NCBI GenBank assembly: GCA_905221605.1
Contig: CAJNDS010000082.1
Location: 62,001 to 126,000 of the forward strand
From: Symbiodinium natans
Taxonomy: Eukaryota; Sar; Dinophyceae; Suessiales; Symbiodiniaceae
DNA length: 64,000 nt
Direction of reading: 5' to 3'
Both the position numbers and the translations under genes were made by a program. This document shows positions 20,313-30,449 of this stretch, one piece after another. The notes below the pieces were generated by a model, which saw nothing but the letters and a program-made list of their open reading frames with translations, had not been told where the DNA came from and searched no databases. Every line of letters begins with the position of its first letter. Position 1 is the first letter of the stretch.

Positions 20313-21193
20313 TTAGCCCCCGATGTCGAACTGGGAAGACATGAGCGAGCCGTGGTGTTGGCCGCGCATGCCCCAGAGAATCCGGAAATGCCGAACATCG
20401 CAACCTGAAGACCCAAAACCACCCAAAACTACAACCCGACCACCCCACGCAAAACACCAAACTCTATAGCCCTAAACCCTAAACCCTAAACCCTAAACCC
20501 TAAACCCCCCCTCCCCTACCCAAATTTCCAAGGCCAGGGGCGATCAATGTCGGCGGCTTTCGGAACCTTCAGCTTCCTTGGGTTTAGGGTTTAGGGTTTA
20601 GGGGTTTAGGGTTTAGGGTTTAGGGTTTGGGGTTTGGGGTTTGGGGTTTGGGGTTTGGGGTTTGGGGTTTGGGGGTTGGGGTTTGGGGTTTGGGGTTTGG
20701 GGTTTAGGGTTTGGGGTTTGGGGTTTGGGGTTTAGTGTTTGGGGTTTAGGGTTTGGGGTGTAGGGTGTAGGGTATAAGGAAAGCAAGAAGGAACCTAAAC
20801 CCCGTGGGGGGCCGCTTCTTTGTCTTGTTGTGTTTGCTGTTCTTAGCCCTGAACCCTGCACCCTAAATCCTATTCGGGTTTGATCGCAGGTCTGGCTGGG
20901 GGTTCGGGTTCAGGGCTTTGGGTTGTTTGGGGGCTTGTGATCTTCTATGTTGATCTTTTTTTTTTGCGGGAAGGGGAGCGGTTCAATGGTTTTTGGGTTT
21001 GTAGGCTTTGCCGGGGCTCAACTTCCCTGCAGGTTTAGGGTTTAGGGTTTAGGGTTTAGGCTTAGGGTTTGGGGTTTAGGGTTTAGGGGTTATAACCCCT
21101 AATTCCCTAAACATCCTTCCTCTGTCTTCGACTAATGCGTTCGGGTCACTGAGTTGAAGGCCATCGTCATCCCCAAACTCGCAACCCCCCTCC
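20313..21193 (-). CDS. Multi-exon gene segment with TTTAGGG introns
   Basis: Exons 21113-21193, 20801-20836 and 20520-20576 join in frame, phase 2 each time. They read EFGDDDGLQLSDPNALVEDR; KHNKTKKRPPTG; KLKVPKAADIDRPWPWKFG. Acceptors are AATTCAG, AGAACAG and CCCAAG. Donors are GGAT/GTTTAGG, ACGGG/GTTTAGG and TTTGG/GTAGGG. The first two donors belong to telomere-like units. A fourth island, 20313-20404, after GGTCTTCAG reads DVRHFRILWGMRGQHHGSLM then SSQFDIGG and a TAA stop. It looks like the last exon, but its phase is off by one, so one boundary is wrong or a mini-exon is missing. Function unknown. Confidence 0.5.
20630..20770. repeat. TTTGGGG variant array
   Basis: About 16 units of TTTGGGG with some TTTAGGG, a homogenised variant of the background unit. 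A mirror-image CCCCAAA array is at 53630-53690. Confidence 0.9.
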
Positions 21194-21382
21194 CTGAATT
21201 TCCTAAACCATGAAACTGGGTTTGCCCTACCACAGAAGCCAACAAAGGCAAATATCCCACTTTCCTACCCCAAGCAAACAATAGACCCTTGCAGCACAAG
21301 TTGTGTTGCCTTCCTTAATAGGGGCCTCTCTCACTGCTATATCATCTCTCCAGGGCAGCTTGCGACGGGAGGGGGGGAGGTT

Positions 21383-21410
21383 TAATGGGGGGGGGGGGGG
21401 GGGGGGGTGT
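21383..21410. repeat. Poly-G tract (poly-C on minus strand)
   Basis: A run of about 21 G. Comparable tracts of 13-35 bases sit near 11116, 18204, 22050, 26746, 30180, 32553, 33134, 36035, 47290, 52200, 52315 and 58467. Confidence 0.95.
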
Positions 21411-21476
21411 ACCCCATACAATATTCTTTCCAGTCGGGCTCCCTGTTTGTGGGACCTCTTACAAATTAACCCTCCC

Positions 21477-21672
21477 CTATATGTATGTATATATGTATAT
21501 ATGTATATATGTATATATGTATATATGTATATATGTATATATGTATATATGTATATATGTATATATGTATATATGTATATATGTATATATGTATGTATGT
21601 ATATATGTATATATGTATATATGCAATATGAATATGTGTATATATGCATATATGCATATATGTATATATGTA
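21477..21672. repeat. (TATATG)n microsatellite
   Basis: About 25 TATATG/TATGTATA units, partly decayed at the right. The HIYIYTYI and YICIYVYM ORFs over it are translations of the repeat. Confidence 0.95.
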
Positions 21673-21967
21673 TCAAATGGACTGCCAAGTACAAAGAAAA
21701 CACATATTCAAAAGTCAACCGCATGATGCACACACTTCTATGACACATAAATATAGATGCATCAACATACAGAAAAGAACAAATAACTACAGCAAACAAG
21801 CAGACATTGAAATACATATGAAGCACAGTGCATGTATGTGTTTTCAAACTTTGTCTATATTTGTATTCGTATGTGGCCCTCTCCCCCTTCTTCCCCCCCT
21901 AAACCCTAAATCCTAAACTCTAAACCCTAAGTCCTAAACTCTAAGCCCTCAACCCTAAACCCTAAAC

Positions 21968-22037
21968 CCTCCACAGAGAACAGATCGCTTTGTGAGGACC
22001 GGGCATGCCGAACTCGAGGCTCGGATTCGGGGCGAGC
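21968..22037 (-). CDS. Exon-like island
   Basis: After TGTGGGCAG the minus strand reads ARPESEPRVRHARSSQSDLF SVE (two parts) and ends at GAGG followed by GTTTAGG. The plus strand is open as well. Confidence 0.35.
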
Positions 22038-22226
22038 CTGCCCACACCGGAAACCCCCCCCCCCCCCCCCCCCCCCACCCACACAGCAAAGCGGGGGTTT
22101 CCCCCCCTTTTCCCAACAAGAAATCAGGGTTTTACGGTTGGGGGTTTAAGGTTTAGGGTTTAAGGAAACAGGGCTTTAGGGTTTAAGGTTTAGGGTTTAG
22201 GGCTTGGAGCCCAGCGGGGGTCTAAG

Positions 22227-22306
22227 GAAGCTTTGGGGCACCCGTGTCGCGCTTTGGGGGGCGGGCAGGCCTGAGGGGGTTCCTCTACATTCTGAAGAGC
22301 TGCCAA
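22227..22306 (+). CDS. Probable exon
   Basis: After GGTCTAAG, two bases plus 26 codons read SFGAPVSRFGGRAGLRGFLY then ILKSCQ, ended by CAA followed by GTGGGT. A tiny island downstream (after GGGTTCAG near 22380) reads LRHARLS in the matching phase 0. Function unknown. Confidence 0.4.
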
Positions 22307-22466
22307 GTGGGTTTCGCGTTGTTCCCTAAACCCTAAACCCTAAACTCTAAACCCTAAACCCTAAACCCTCCGGGTTCAGCTGCGCCACGCCCGATTGAGC
22401 GTGACAAACCCTCAGCCCTGAACCCTGAACCCTCAACCTTTCGAGTACAGCATCTGAGTCTCATGT

Positions 22467-22553
22467 CCCAGACCCTTGGGAGGATCCAACAACTAGAACC
22501 CCCCCATAGTACCCACTGCTGTTGTACTTTGTGGATCCTCCCAGGGGTCTGGG
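22467..22553. mobile_element. Family F8 hairpin element, copy 1
   Basis: CCCAGACCCTTGGGAGGATC and GGATCCTCCCAGGGGTCTGGG are near-perfect inverted repeats. The second copy is at 37817-37938. Confidence 0.65.
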
Positions 22554-22754
22554 CATAAACGGTTCAGGAGTGAGCTTGTTTTGTGTCAGGGCTTGGCGTT
22601 TGAGGGTACTTGGCGATTCATGGGTACTCAGAGGTGCGGTTATAAGCAGGATGGAGATAACCTGGTACTTTTCAAAGCATACTTGTAGATACCACCCGAA
22701 ACCTAAACCGCTGAACCCTTCAAGTATGTAGATGTATGCAGGTGTGCCGACTAC

Positions 22755-22824
22755 TTCTTCCCAGGAACTTCGGTGCTGGAGTTGCTGGAGGGTTTCGGGG
22801 CCCTCCTCTCCGTGCCCGTGTCGA
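22755..22824 (-). CDS. Probable exon
   Basis: After GTTTCGCAG the minus strand reads RHGHGEEGPETLQQLQHRSS WEE (two parts) and ends at GAA followed by GTAGTC. Hypothetical. Confidence 0.4.
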
Positions 22825-23127
22825 CTGCGAAACACCCTCAACCCTAAACCAAGCTGCAACTCTCGTTACCTCACTGAAAACCCCTAAACCCTAAACCCTA
22901 AACCCTAAACCCTAAACCCTAAACCCCCCTCATAGTTACCCGTGAACCTTCAAGTGGCCCCTTCCTCCCCGCCGGCGCCTGAGCATGACCTCGGATTTCC
23001 AGGTCTCCTGGCGCCAAAATCCCAAAACCCTGAGGCCTTTGACCCGTCAGTGGGGGTTGTTCTTAACCTTAAACCCTAAACCCTAAACCCTAAATCCTAA
23101 ACCCTAAACCCTACACCATTGGGTTAT

Positions 23128-23470
23128 TCATAAGCCTTGGGGGGATCTAGTTTTTGGATCTTTTGTGGGGTCCGTGCCCCTCCCTTCATCAGGGCAGATG
23201 ACTTGCCCGAAAGTAGAAAAGTATCCCAAGTTTGGGAAGCCCCTACATGCCTCTTTCCATGAAATCATCACATCGAGATATCTTCTGTAGACCCGGTTGC
23301 TGGCACCAGCTTTGGGCCGAAGAGAGCGCCGTACCCAGTCCATGGTGACCACATTCGTCAGTCCGAGCTGCACTGAGGCTTTGAGGCAGTGTTCAAGGAC
23401 TCCGTCCCAGCTGGCCACGAATAAATTTGCATCCTTTGACGGGGAAAGGCAGCAGCCATGCCCTCGATAT
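23128..23470 (-). CDS. Hypothetical protein exon
   Basis: A long open minus-strand segment reads SKDANLFVASWDGVLEHCLK, ASVQLGLTNVVTMDWVRRSL, NRVYRRYLDVMISWKEACRG and FPNLGYFSTFGQ. The tail after FGQ is probably intron or repeat. Composition is convincingly globular. No family recognised. Confidence 0.5.
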
Positions 23471-23606
23471 CCCGGGCCTGTTGCTGAAGGCCCACGGAAA
23501 GATGGACTCAGGGACCGAGAATCTCACTCAGATCCGCAGGGCTGCGATTTCCCACAGGTCGAGGCACGGGTTCGAGGTGATGTTGACCTGTTGACCTGAT
23601 CCCCGT

Positions 23607-23726
23607 GGCGTAGTGCCCTAGACAATTCAGAGCCCCTGTAGGCCCGAACCCCAGAAGCTAAGCACGACCTTCAGCCCGACCAAGGCAGCACCAAATGGGA
23701 TACTCCGTCCCCTCCCTTTAAACCTA
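23607..23726 (+). ncRNA. 5S rRNA-like sequence (possible pseudogene)
   Basis: GGCCCGAACCCCAGAAGCTA (23641-23660) then AGCA fits the 5S rRNA loop B/C signature. It starts 47 bases after a plausible 5' end, as in eukaryotic 5S. About 30 bases on, GGCAGCACCAAATGGGATAC fits the conserved GTACTTGGATGGG-type segment. The helix I pairing between the two ends is not convincing, so this may be a decayed copy or chance. No spliced-leader sequence was found next to it. Confidence 0.3.
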
Positions 23727-24097
23727 AGGCGGTTTCGGGTTTAGGGGTTCGGGTTTAGGGTAAGCCCTTCTGCGCCTGCAAGCGTAGCCCAAGCGCTGTA
23801 AACCGAACGACCTACTATCCCTGAATTGCAGAGTAGCTCTTCCTTCATAGTACCACTTTTAATCATACCTCAAACAGAGTATCTAGAGAATAGCCCTTCA
23901 CTCATGTTAGGGCGTAGAGCTTCGGGGTCTTTGACTCTCCCTGGGATGCCCTGGAAAACCTGCATCGGGGTGTCATTCACTCTGAACCCCTAAAACCTTA
24001 CCCCTAAACCCTTAGGAGTTTAGGGTTGCGTGGGCCCCAAAAACCCCAGAAGGGTTCCCGAAACCATAAACCCTAAACCCGAAACCCTAAACCCTAA

Positions 24098-24200
24098 CAG
24101 CCGCCTGCAACTCCGCGGCGCTGATGCCTGTCGCCTGAGCGCTCGGCTCGGCGCACTTCTTTTCATTTTTAAGGTCCGCAAGTTCAGGGAGCTCAGGGCC
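24098..24200 (-). CDS. Probable exon
   Basis: The minus strand after CCTAAG reads GPELPELADLKNEKKCAEPS then AQATGISAAELQAA, 34 codons plus one base, ending at GCT followed by GTTAGGG. Strongly protein-like. The acceptor and the donor are both diverged telomere-like units. Confidence 0.5.
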
Positions 24201-24865
24201 CTTAGGGTTTAGGGGTTAGGGCTTTTAGGGTTCTCGGGGTTTTAGGGGTTAAGGGAGCTCAGGGCGCTTGGGGGCTGGCGTTTAGGGCGTTTGGGGTGTT
24301 TAGGGTTCTTCGGGGTTTAGGGGGTTTGGGCTTTTGGGGGTTTCAGGGGTTTTAGGGCTCTTAGGGTATTTTAGGGCGGCTCTAGGGGTTTTAGGGTTTT
24401 AGGGCCAGGCTCGAGTTGTGGTAGCTTTACGTGGGCTTATACGTGCCTCTGGAGCGTGCAGGTACGCCCGACGATTGTAAGCCTGCTTTCAAGGACCCGT
24501 GAAGCTTCAACTGAACCCTACTTAGACGGTTCATGGGCGTAGAAGTGAGGATAGCTGTGTCTTAGTGATCAAGTTATACATCGAACCCTAGATCCTGATC
24601 CCCGACAAGTCGAGAGACACCAGAATCCCGGAGAGGGCGGGCTTAGGCTCGCAACCCTAAACCCTAAACCCTGAACCCTGTAGGGTTGCTTTTGGTTAAA
24701 CCCGAACGGGGCGGAGGGCTTGCGGCCAAAAGCCCCCCCCCTAGCTCCAAAATCCCAAAAGCTATCATTTTGCAGCCAAACTCTGGTTTTATTTTATTTT
24801 TTTTGGGGGGGGAGGGGGGGATGCCTAAACCCTAAACCCTGAACCCTAAACCCCAAACCCTAAAC

Positions 24866-24950
24866 CCTAACCGCAGGGGGGGTGCCAGTCCCCCGTTTAT
24901 CTGAGTGCCGTGCTTCGGCGCTCGGGATTTTCTCCTCGCGGCTCATGAGG
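24866..24950 (-). CDS. Exon-like island
   Basis: Reads SLMSREEKIPSAEARHSDKR then GTG, followed by GTTAGGG. Contains an ATG, but nothing shows that it is a start codon. Hypothetical. Confidence 0.3.
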
Positions 24951-25119
24951 CTACGCGGGAGGTTTCAGGGGCTTCCGTTTGCGGTTGAGGGTTTAGGGTT
25001 TAGGGCTGCCTGAAGTTTAAGAGTTCAGGGTTGAGGGTCGCTTCGGGTAGTTTAAGAGTTCAGAAAACCCAGGCCAATAATCATCTTCCTGTGGTTCTCT
25101 TTATAGTGTATTCTTTGAT

Positions 25120-25205
25120 CATAGAATTATAAGCGTATTAATGGGGCCTTAATGCTTCCTTTAATATTATATTATAAGGCCCCACATTATTATAATTAAA
25201 ACGCA
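25120..25205. repeat. AT-rich inverted repeat
   Basis: ATAAGCGTATTAATGGGGCC and the downstream GGCCCCACATTATTATAATT form an imperfect hairpin rich in AT. Non-coding; immediately upstream of the 25345 ORF. Confidence 0.5.
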
Positions 25206-25272
25206 TGAAGATAATAATATTAACATTAGGGCGGGAACACGGCTCGCAGGCTTAGAAGAACTACTGTAATGA

Positions 25273-25721
25273 AGAAGCTCAAACCACAGCAAGCGGACGC
25301 AGCTTTAATCTTCAAGCAGTCACAATGATTCCAAGCTTTCGTTCATGGAACTCTACGGGGATAGACTGCCGAAATGGCTGCAAAGAATGACGAGAAATGA
25401 CAAAGCACTACTGTACTGTGCAATGCCAAACCTGTCGAGCATGACGACTGAAGCTAAAAAATTTTTGGAAACCCACCCTCAACCTTCCCTGTACAGCCAG
25501 ACGTTGCTGTATCGACGTCTGAACAAACATTTGCCAACTGACCATGAAATGCCAATACGAAGATCAGGCATTATCTGGCTCAAAAGCGCATGGTTCTTGC
25601 GAAGTTGGCGATGCAACCATGGGACGTTTATGTCCTTGTTGAACGGAACTTGCAGTACATTCACTACTTATATGAAGTAGGGTACATATTTCTTGTACCC
25701 CCAAGAGGACACCAGGTATGT
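25273..25721 (+). CDS. Hypothetical gene with apparent internal frameshift
   Basis: From 25345 the plus strand reads MELYGDRLPKWLQRMTRNDK, ALLYCAMPNLSSMTTEAKKF and RRLNKHLPTDHEMPI. Near 25560 the credible protein moves by two bases into another frame: IRHYLAQKRMVLAKLAMQPW, DVYVLVERNLQYIHYLYEVG, FLVPPRGHQ. It ends at CAG followed by GTATGT, a canonical donor. A small ORF upstream (25273-25329) reads MKKLKPQQADAALIFKQSQ. The shift could be an unseen tiny intron, a sequencing error or a real pseudogene lesion. This is the only 500-bp stretch here nearly free of telomere-like units. No family recognised. Confidence 0.5.
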
Positions 25722-25862
25722 ACACTCACCAATATTAAAAAGGAACCTCATATACACTCACCAAAAACAGAAATAGAAACCCTGCTTCATACCAAGCTCT
25801 AAACCCCAAACCCCAAACCCCTGCAGTCGAGGGCACGGCATGACAGCCTTATGCTCTGAGTG

Positions 25863-26054
25863 TACTTGGAGGTTTAGGGTCCTTCTTTGCCAGTTGTAAC
25901 TGTACTTATAACCCACCTACAAGCCCCTTGACTGCCCCAATATGGCTATAAGTACAGTTATAAGTACAGTTATAAGTACAGTTATAAGTACAGTTATAAG
26001 TACAGTTATAAGTACAGCTATACTTGGTTAATAAGTACCATGAACCTCCAAGTA
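25863..26054. mobile_element. Family F1 TIR element (introner-like), copy 2
   Basis: TACTTGGAGG at the left and TACCATGAACCTCCAAGTA at the right. It carries six tandem copies of the 12-mer TTATAAGTACAG (25949-26020). On the minus strand GGAG/GTTCATGG gives a donor and CCTCCAAG an acceptor. The flanks then join in phase 0 as RRVADALYLE + YTQSIRLSCRALDC. Confidence 0.7.
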
Positions 26055-26199
26055 GAGGGCATCCGCCACTCTGCGCGAGCTAGGAGCCCAGGGAGCTCTG
26101 CTCCTCCTTAACTCTCCTTCATTCAGGACTCTGCCCCCCTAAACCCTGAACCCTGAACCCTAAACCCTAGACCCTAAACCCCTAAACCTTCACACTCAC

Positions 26200-26515
26200 C
26201 TGTTCAGGGGTTCCCTTGTTTTTTGAGGTGAATTCGACAAAGTGCATTCCACACAATGAGCGGCATTTGGGCCCTTTAGGTGCGCCCTCTGGGGTTTAGG
26301 GTTTAGGGTTTAGGGCTAGGGTTTTGGGTTTAGGGTTTAGGGCTAGGAGGCTCAAAACTTGGGAGGCTTGGGTGTTGCTGGATTTCAAGACATGACCTTT
26401 GATGTGGGCCCTCGGGTCAATCACTTCGAAGCCCTAAACCCTAAACCCTAAACCCTAAACCCTAACCCTAAACCCTAAACCTACATCAGCTTGTTTTAGG
26501 CGACGGAAGGATGAC
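26200..26515 (-). CDS. Three-exon in-frame gene segment
   Basis: Exons 26485-26515, 26359-26433 and 26200-26286 join in phase 0. They read SSFRRLKQAD; GFEVIDPRAHIKGHVLKSSN TQASQ; GAPKGPKCRSLCGMHFVEFT SKNKGTPEQ. Intron 1 is made of CCCTAAA units and ends in TTTAG on the minus strand, the acceptor. Intron 2 (72 bp) is almost only telomere-like units, from CAA/GTTTTG to CAGAG. The last donor is CAG/GTGAGT. An F3 element lies just upstream (26531-26680) and an F1 element downstream (25863-26054). This is the cleanest chain in the window. Function unknown. Confidence 0.6.
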
Positions 26516-26530
26516 CTGGCTTAGGGTTTC

Positions 26531-26680
26531 CTGGTAGCCCAGTAACCATCTTATCATTCAGGGTACCCTCTTCTTGGTTCGGCTACTTTATTTAAAATGG
26601 AACCCAGAACCTCCCCCCCCCCGCAACCCCAAAAAAAAATAAAAAAGAGGGTAATTGACGGGCACCACTGGGCTACCAAG
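26531..26680. mobile_element. Family F3 TIR element (introner-like), copy 3
   Basis: CTGGTAGCCCAGTAACCATC at the left, GGCACCACTGGGCTACCAAG at the right. Interior GGGTACCCTCTTCTTGG matches the copies at 12352 and 14181. Confidence 0.7.
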
Positions 26681-26740
26681 GTTTCGGGTTGAGGGGTTTG
26701 AGGGGTTTAGCTATGTAGGGATTCCACCATTCTGGAAGCA

Positions 26741-26744
<4 letters not shown>

Positions 26745-26777
<33 letters not shown>
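26745..26777. repeat. Poly-C tract, about 32 bases
   Basis: The longest C homopolymer of the window (CCCCC... then GAG). Confidence 0.95.
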
Positions 26778-26778
<1 letters not shown>

Positions 26779-27035
26779 AGTTAGAAGGCTTTTCATCAAG
26801 TGAAACCCCCTCATGGGTAGTTCGAACTAGGACAAGAAGTGCCCTAAGCAAGGTTATAAGTACTATAGTTACCCTACTTCTAACCCCACATAGCATTACC
26901 TGTGAACCTCCAAGCTAACCCACCCTTCTTACATCAAGCATCTCCGCAGATATGGCAATCTTAAACACACCCCATAACTAAACCCTTAACCCTTAACCAT
27001 AAATCCCAAACCCTAAGTCCTAAGTTATGGCCACT

Positions 27036-27095
27036 TTAGCATCTTTGCGCCCCCTCCTTGAGCCCCTGCTGGATGAGCTTCAGCAGGGCATCGCC
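27036..27095 (-). CDS. Possible terminal exon
   Basis: After CTGCGCGCAG the minus strand reads GDALLKLIQQGLKEGAQRC and a TAA stop, 20 codons. A shifted frame just upstream reads FKPLRNDPTANSARR, so exon boundaries are unsure. Confidence 0.4.
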   Translation of the reverse strand, partial: GDALLKLIQQGLKEGAQRC

Positions 27096-27483
27096 CTGCG
27101 CGCAGAATTCGCGGTGGGGTCGTTCCGGAGGGGTTTAAAAGAAGCCTTCGTAAAGCGCCCTGGCGAAGATCTAGGGGCCATGTATGGACGATATAGGTAA
27201 CCCAAACAAAAGGATACCCAGATACAGAGAGATGAAACATCTAAACGTGAAGAGTTAGACAGGAATAGGCAAACAAGTACATCAAACCATGCACGATACA
27301 TGCTGGAAAAGAGCTATGTAGGGCAGCAGGCTTGCCCGATGCGCCCTGGAATATCCCTAACTGGGGTTCTAGGTAAAGTTACCCTACGTATGACCGTACC
27401 GTATAACGACCCATGAAGCTTGAGCAGCAGATCCCAGTTGCGAGCATGTTTTGGGCTCTTTTTCGTCGGTTCGATGGGGTTTC

Positions 27484-27571
27484 TAAACCCTAAACCCTAA
27501 ACCCTAAACCCTAAACCCTAAACCCTAAACCCTAAACCCTAAACCCTAAACCCTAAACCCTAAACCCTAAA
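27484..27571 (+). repeat. CCCTAAA array, about 12 units
   Basis: Pure run, same length class as 12497-12584. Confidence 0.95.
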
Positions 27572-27827
27572 CAGGGTTCGGGGTTTGGGGGTTCAGGGCT
27601 CAGAGGCCCCCGAAGCCATGAAAGAAAAGGCAAAACGGCCAAGGGAGAGAGAGAGGGCAGGGGAAACAACTCAGTTTTAGGGTTTTAGGGTTTTAGGTTT
27701 TTTTTGGTTTTATGGTTGTAGGGCTTTTGGGGTTTTAGGGTTTTGGGGTGTAGGGTTTTGGAGGTTTTGGGGCTGCAGGGTTTAGGGCTTTTTGGGTTTT
27801 AGGGTTTTGGGGTTTCGGGTTTAGGAC

Positions 27828-28227
27828 CCAGGCGAACATTTTGGGCCGTATCTTCTTCTTGAACTCCTTGTTTGATGCAACCCTAAACCCTAAACCCTAA
27901 ACTCTAAACCCTAAACCCTAAACAGCTTCGACGCCCGGATTCTCAACGGCGAACTCCGACCTCGCGCACCTGAAGGCGCAAGAACCCTCGAGGCCCTCCC
28001 ATTGGCCTCCCTAAACACCCTCCAGGGTTGAGCCACTCTTAAGCCCTCTAAACACTCCACCCAAACCCCTCAACCCTCAACCCTCAACCCTCAAACCCTA
28101 AACCCCCCAACCCTCAACCCTCAACCCTCAACCCCAAACCCTAAACCCCCCAAAGCCCGAAACACCCAGATGCCTTGACCAGCTTCTTTGCATCCTTGAA
28201 GACGGCTTGTGTCTTCTTCGACCCACT
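27828..28227 (-). CDS. Three-exon in-frame gene segment
   Basis: Exons 28166-28227, 27924-27969 and 27828-27866 join in frame (phase 2, then phase 0). They read SGSKKTQAVFKDAKKLVKAS; CARSEFAVENPGVEA; EFKKKIRPKMFAW. Acceptors are TTGCCCAG, CCTTCAG and AAACAAG. Donors are TGG/GTGTTT, GCT/GTTTAGG and TGG/GTCCTA. Lysine-rich and helical. The plus strand over exon 2 is also open (FDARILNGELRPRAPEGART), so that exon is the least certain. Function unknown. Confidence 0.5.
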
Positions 28228-28302
28228 CTGGGCAAAGGGTTCAGGGCTTAGAGTTTAGGAGTTTCTGGGTTTCGGGGTATAAAGGTTTTGGGGTGTCGGG
28301 GT

Positions 28303-28650
28303 TTAGGGTTCTGGGGTTGAAGGCGCTTTGCCGGGTGGCTGGGGGGGGAATCGGCTCATGCACATGTTGTGGCTGGTGTTCTCTCCTTGGGCTAGAAGCG
28401 GATCTCGTGTAAGAACCCCAAGCCGAAGCCTCAAATGCCAACTTCTGGAGAGTGGCGGGGATCAAAGAGAGAGAGAGAGAGAGAGAGAGTGTGTGTGTGT
28501 GTGTGAGTGTGAGTGTGAGTGAGAGTGAAAGCAAAAGGTGTAGAGAAAACCCCAATACCTGGTGGCCCTTCTTGTCATAGCAGGATATCTCCTCCCGAAA
28601 ACATGGCCAGCAGATGTCTCAAAGTGCTGCAGCGCGGAGTACTCAAGAAG
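28303..28650 (-). CDS. Two-exon in-frame gene segment with microsatellite intron
   Basis: Exon 28559-28650 reads LLEYSALQHFETSAGHVFGR then RYPAMTRRATR and ends at CAG/GTATTG. Exon 28303-28444, after CACTCTCCAG, reads SWHLRLRLGVLTRDPLLAQG then ENTSHNMCMSRFPPQPPGK. It stays open to a TAA that is part of a CCCTAAA unit. Phase 2 matches. The intron (28445-28558) consists mainly of GA and GT microsatellites. Function unknown. Confidence 0.5.
28466..28530. repeat. (GA)n and (GT)n microsatellites
   Basis: GAGAGA run followed by GTGTGT and GTGAGT repeats, inside the intron of the preceding gene segment. Similar GA run at 29401-29450. Confidence 0.95.
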
Positions 28651-28849
28651 CTTTCGGGTTCAGGGTCTAGGGTATAGGGCCCCTAAACCCTAAACCCTAA
28701 ACCCTAAATCCTAAACCCTAAACCCTAAACCCTAGGTTTAGGGCCAGTTTGGGGACTCCAGAAACAGGTCCTGCGCTTCTTCGCTCAGTCTTAAGACCGT
28801 GACTTGTCAAGAAGTTGCATGGAACGTAGGTGCTCGGGCGAGCCCAACT

Positions 28850-28850
28850 A

Positions 28851-28881
<31 letters not shown>

Positions 28882-28962
28882 TACTATTACTATTATTATG
28901 ATTATGATTATGATTATTATTATTACTACTACTACTATTATTATCATTATTATGATTATTCA
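28850..28962. repeat. (ATT)n/(GAT)n microsatellite
   Basis: ATT, ACT and GATTAT triplets over about 110 bp. The TIIIIIII and NNNN ORFs are translations of it. Confidence 0.95.
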
Positions 28963-29274
28963 ATTCGGTCTTAAGGAGACTCGTGTTGCGGAGCAAGCCT
29001 ACCATGGTGGGGGGGAGAACCCATGCTTTTTCGTGACCTTCCCACGCACCCTCGATCCCTCACTCCCCTACTCCCCCCCCCCCCCCCGCGCCCCTCCCCA
29101 TTACTTTGCCTGTCGGCAACAAGACATACTAGTTCAGAGTAAGTGCGCAAGTCATATTATTACAAATGGCTCAATCTACCTCTGCGGGAAGGCTGCAGAA
29201 TGTTGGGGGCCTCACTGCTTCACCCTTGCTTCACCCTATCACCACCAACCCTCAACCCTTGCTGCTGCCTCTAG

Positions 29275-29376
29275 CTTGATTTCGACGCTGTATGTCACTG
29301 CATCATCGCCGACCGCGTCCCTGAGGCTTTGTGGGAGGTGCCGGCCGGTGGGTTTGAGTTGGGGCGGGTTGCATAG
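29275..29376 (+). CDS. Possible terminal exon
   Basis: After TTGCTGCTGCCTCTAG the plus strand reads LDFDAVCHCIIADRVPEALW then EVPAGGFELGRVA and a TAG stop, 34 codons in all. The acceptor has a good pyrimidine tract. The minus strand is open too (HLPQSLRDAVGDDAVTYSVE). Confidence 0.4.
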   Translation, partial: LDFDAVCHCIIADRVPEALWEVPAGGFELGRVA

Positions 29377-29401
29377 AATACGTGAGCGTGAGCGTGAGCG
29401 A

Positions 29402-29445
<44 letters not shown>

Positions 29446-29614
29446 CGGGAGAGAGATGGAGACATGTGAAGGGGCGGAGACAGACCAAAAATGATAATAG
29501 CGACTTTCACGTGGAACAACCGGGAAAACGACTATTCTCAAAGAACGGAAGCGCAGAAGCTCAAAAGCGCCCTAAACCCTAAACCCTAAACCCTAAAATG
29601 CTTAACCTGCGCAG

Positions 29615-29667
29615 CTTGCCATGCATGGGCGAAGCCCTACATCCAGCTCAGGGGGAACAACTGGGAG
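29615..29667 (+). CDS. Short probable exon
   Basis: After AACCTGCGCAG the plus strand reads CHAWAKPYIQLRGNNWE and ends at GAG/GTTTTT. Hypothetical. Confidence 0.35.
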
Positions 29668-30374
29668 GTTTTTCCTATATCTAGGGGGCCCGTTCTTGGG
29701 GCCCGAATTCTATTTCTGCAGCTGCTATTACATAGGGTTTAAGGTTTAGGGTACAGCTTCCTTTCTGCCCCTACAAAAACATAAGGTTTAGGGCTTAGGG
29801 TTTAGGGTTTGGGGTAGTACACCTTCCTTTCTTCCGAAGCAGCTGCGTTGCGGTCCTGGCTACCACATGCACACGATGGTGAGGCTAGGGCCCAGCTAAA
29901 CCCTAAACCCTAATTAAACCCTAAACCCTAAACCCTAAACCTTAAACCCAAATCGCTACTTGGAGGTTCAGAGTTTCGTGGTCCCTGAAAATGGGCCGTT
30001 AAGAGGGTGTCCGTTACATACCCTTGTATACCCTATACAACCCAAGGGCCCATGCATCGTCCGTCAGAGATGTAGCCCTAGCGACAAGGGCGCCAGGTGA
30101 GGATGTCCTGCCGACACCCTCAGTACCAAACTCTTGTAACTCAACCAGCCCCCAGCAGCCCAAAAAAAGTAGCTTAACCCCCCCCCCCCCCCCCACCCCG
30201 ACGGGCACAAAACCCTTGTGCGGCACATCCAAAAAAGTTGAGCACCCTCTAGCCCTCTGATCGACCAAAACGAAACACTGAACCCTGAAGCCCTGAAACC
30301 CTGAACCCTAAGCCCTAAACCCTAAAACCCTAAACCCTTAACCCTAAACCCTAAACCCTGAAACCTAAAGCTGG

Positions 30375-30449
30375 GTGCATCTGCTTCGAGGGCTTCGCGA
30401 CGATCCCGACGTGGCTTTCCAGCGTCCCTTGGAGAGAAGCTCTAGGTTA
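30375..30449 (+). CDS. Exon-like island
   Basis: Reads LLRGLRDDPDVAFQRPLERS and ends CTCTAG/GTTACC. A second plus frame (CFEGFATIPTWLSSVPW) is open. Confidence 0.25.

Noticed and set aside
21227-21847. 206-codon minus ORF with IYIYTYIH
   Set aside because: Its middle is the TATATG microsatellite and its ends are unrelated sequence.
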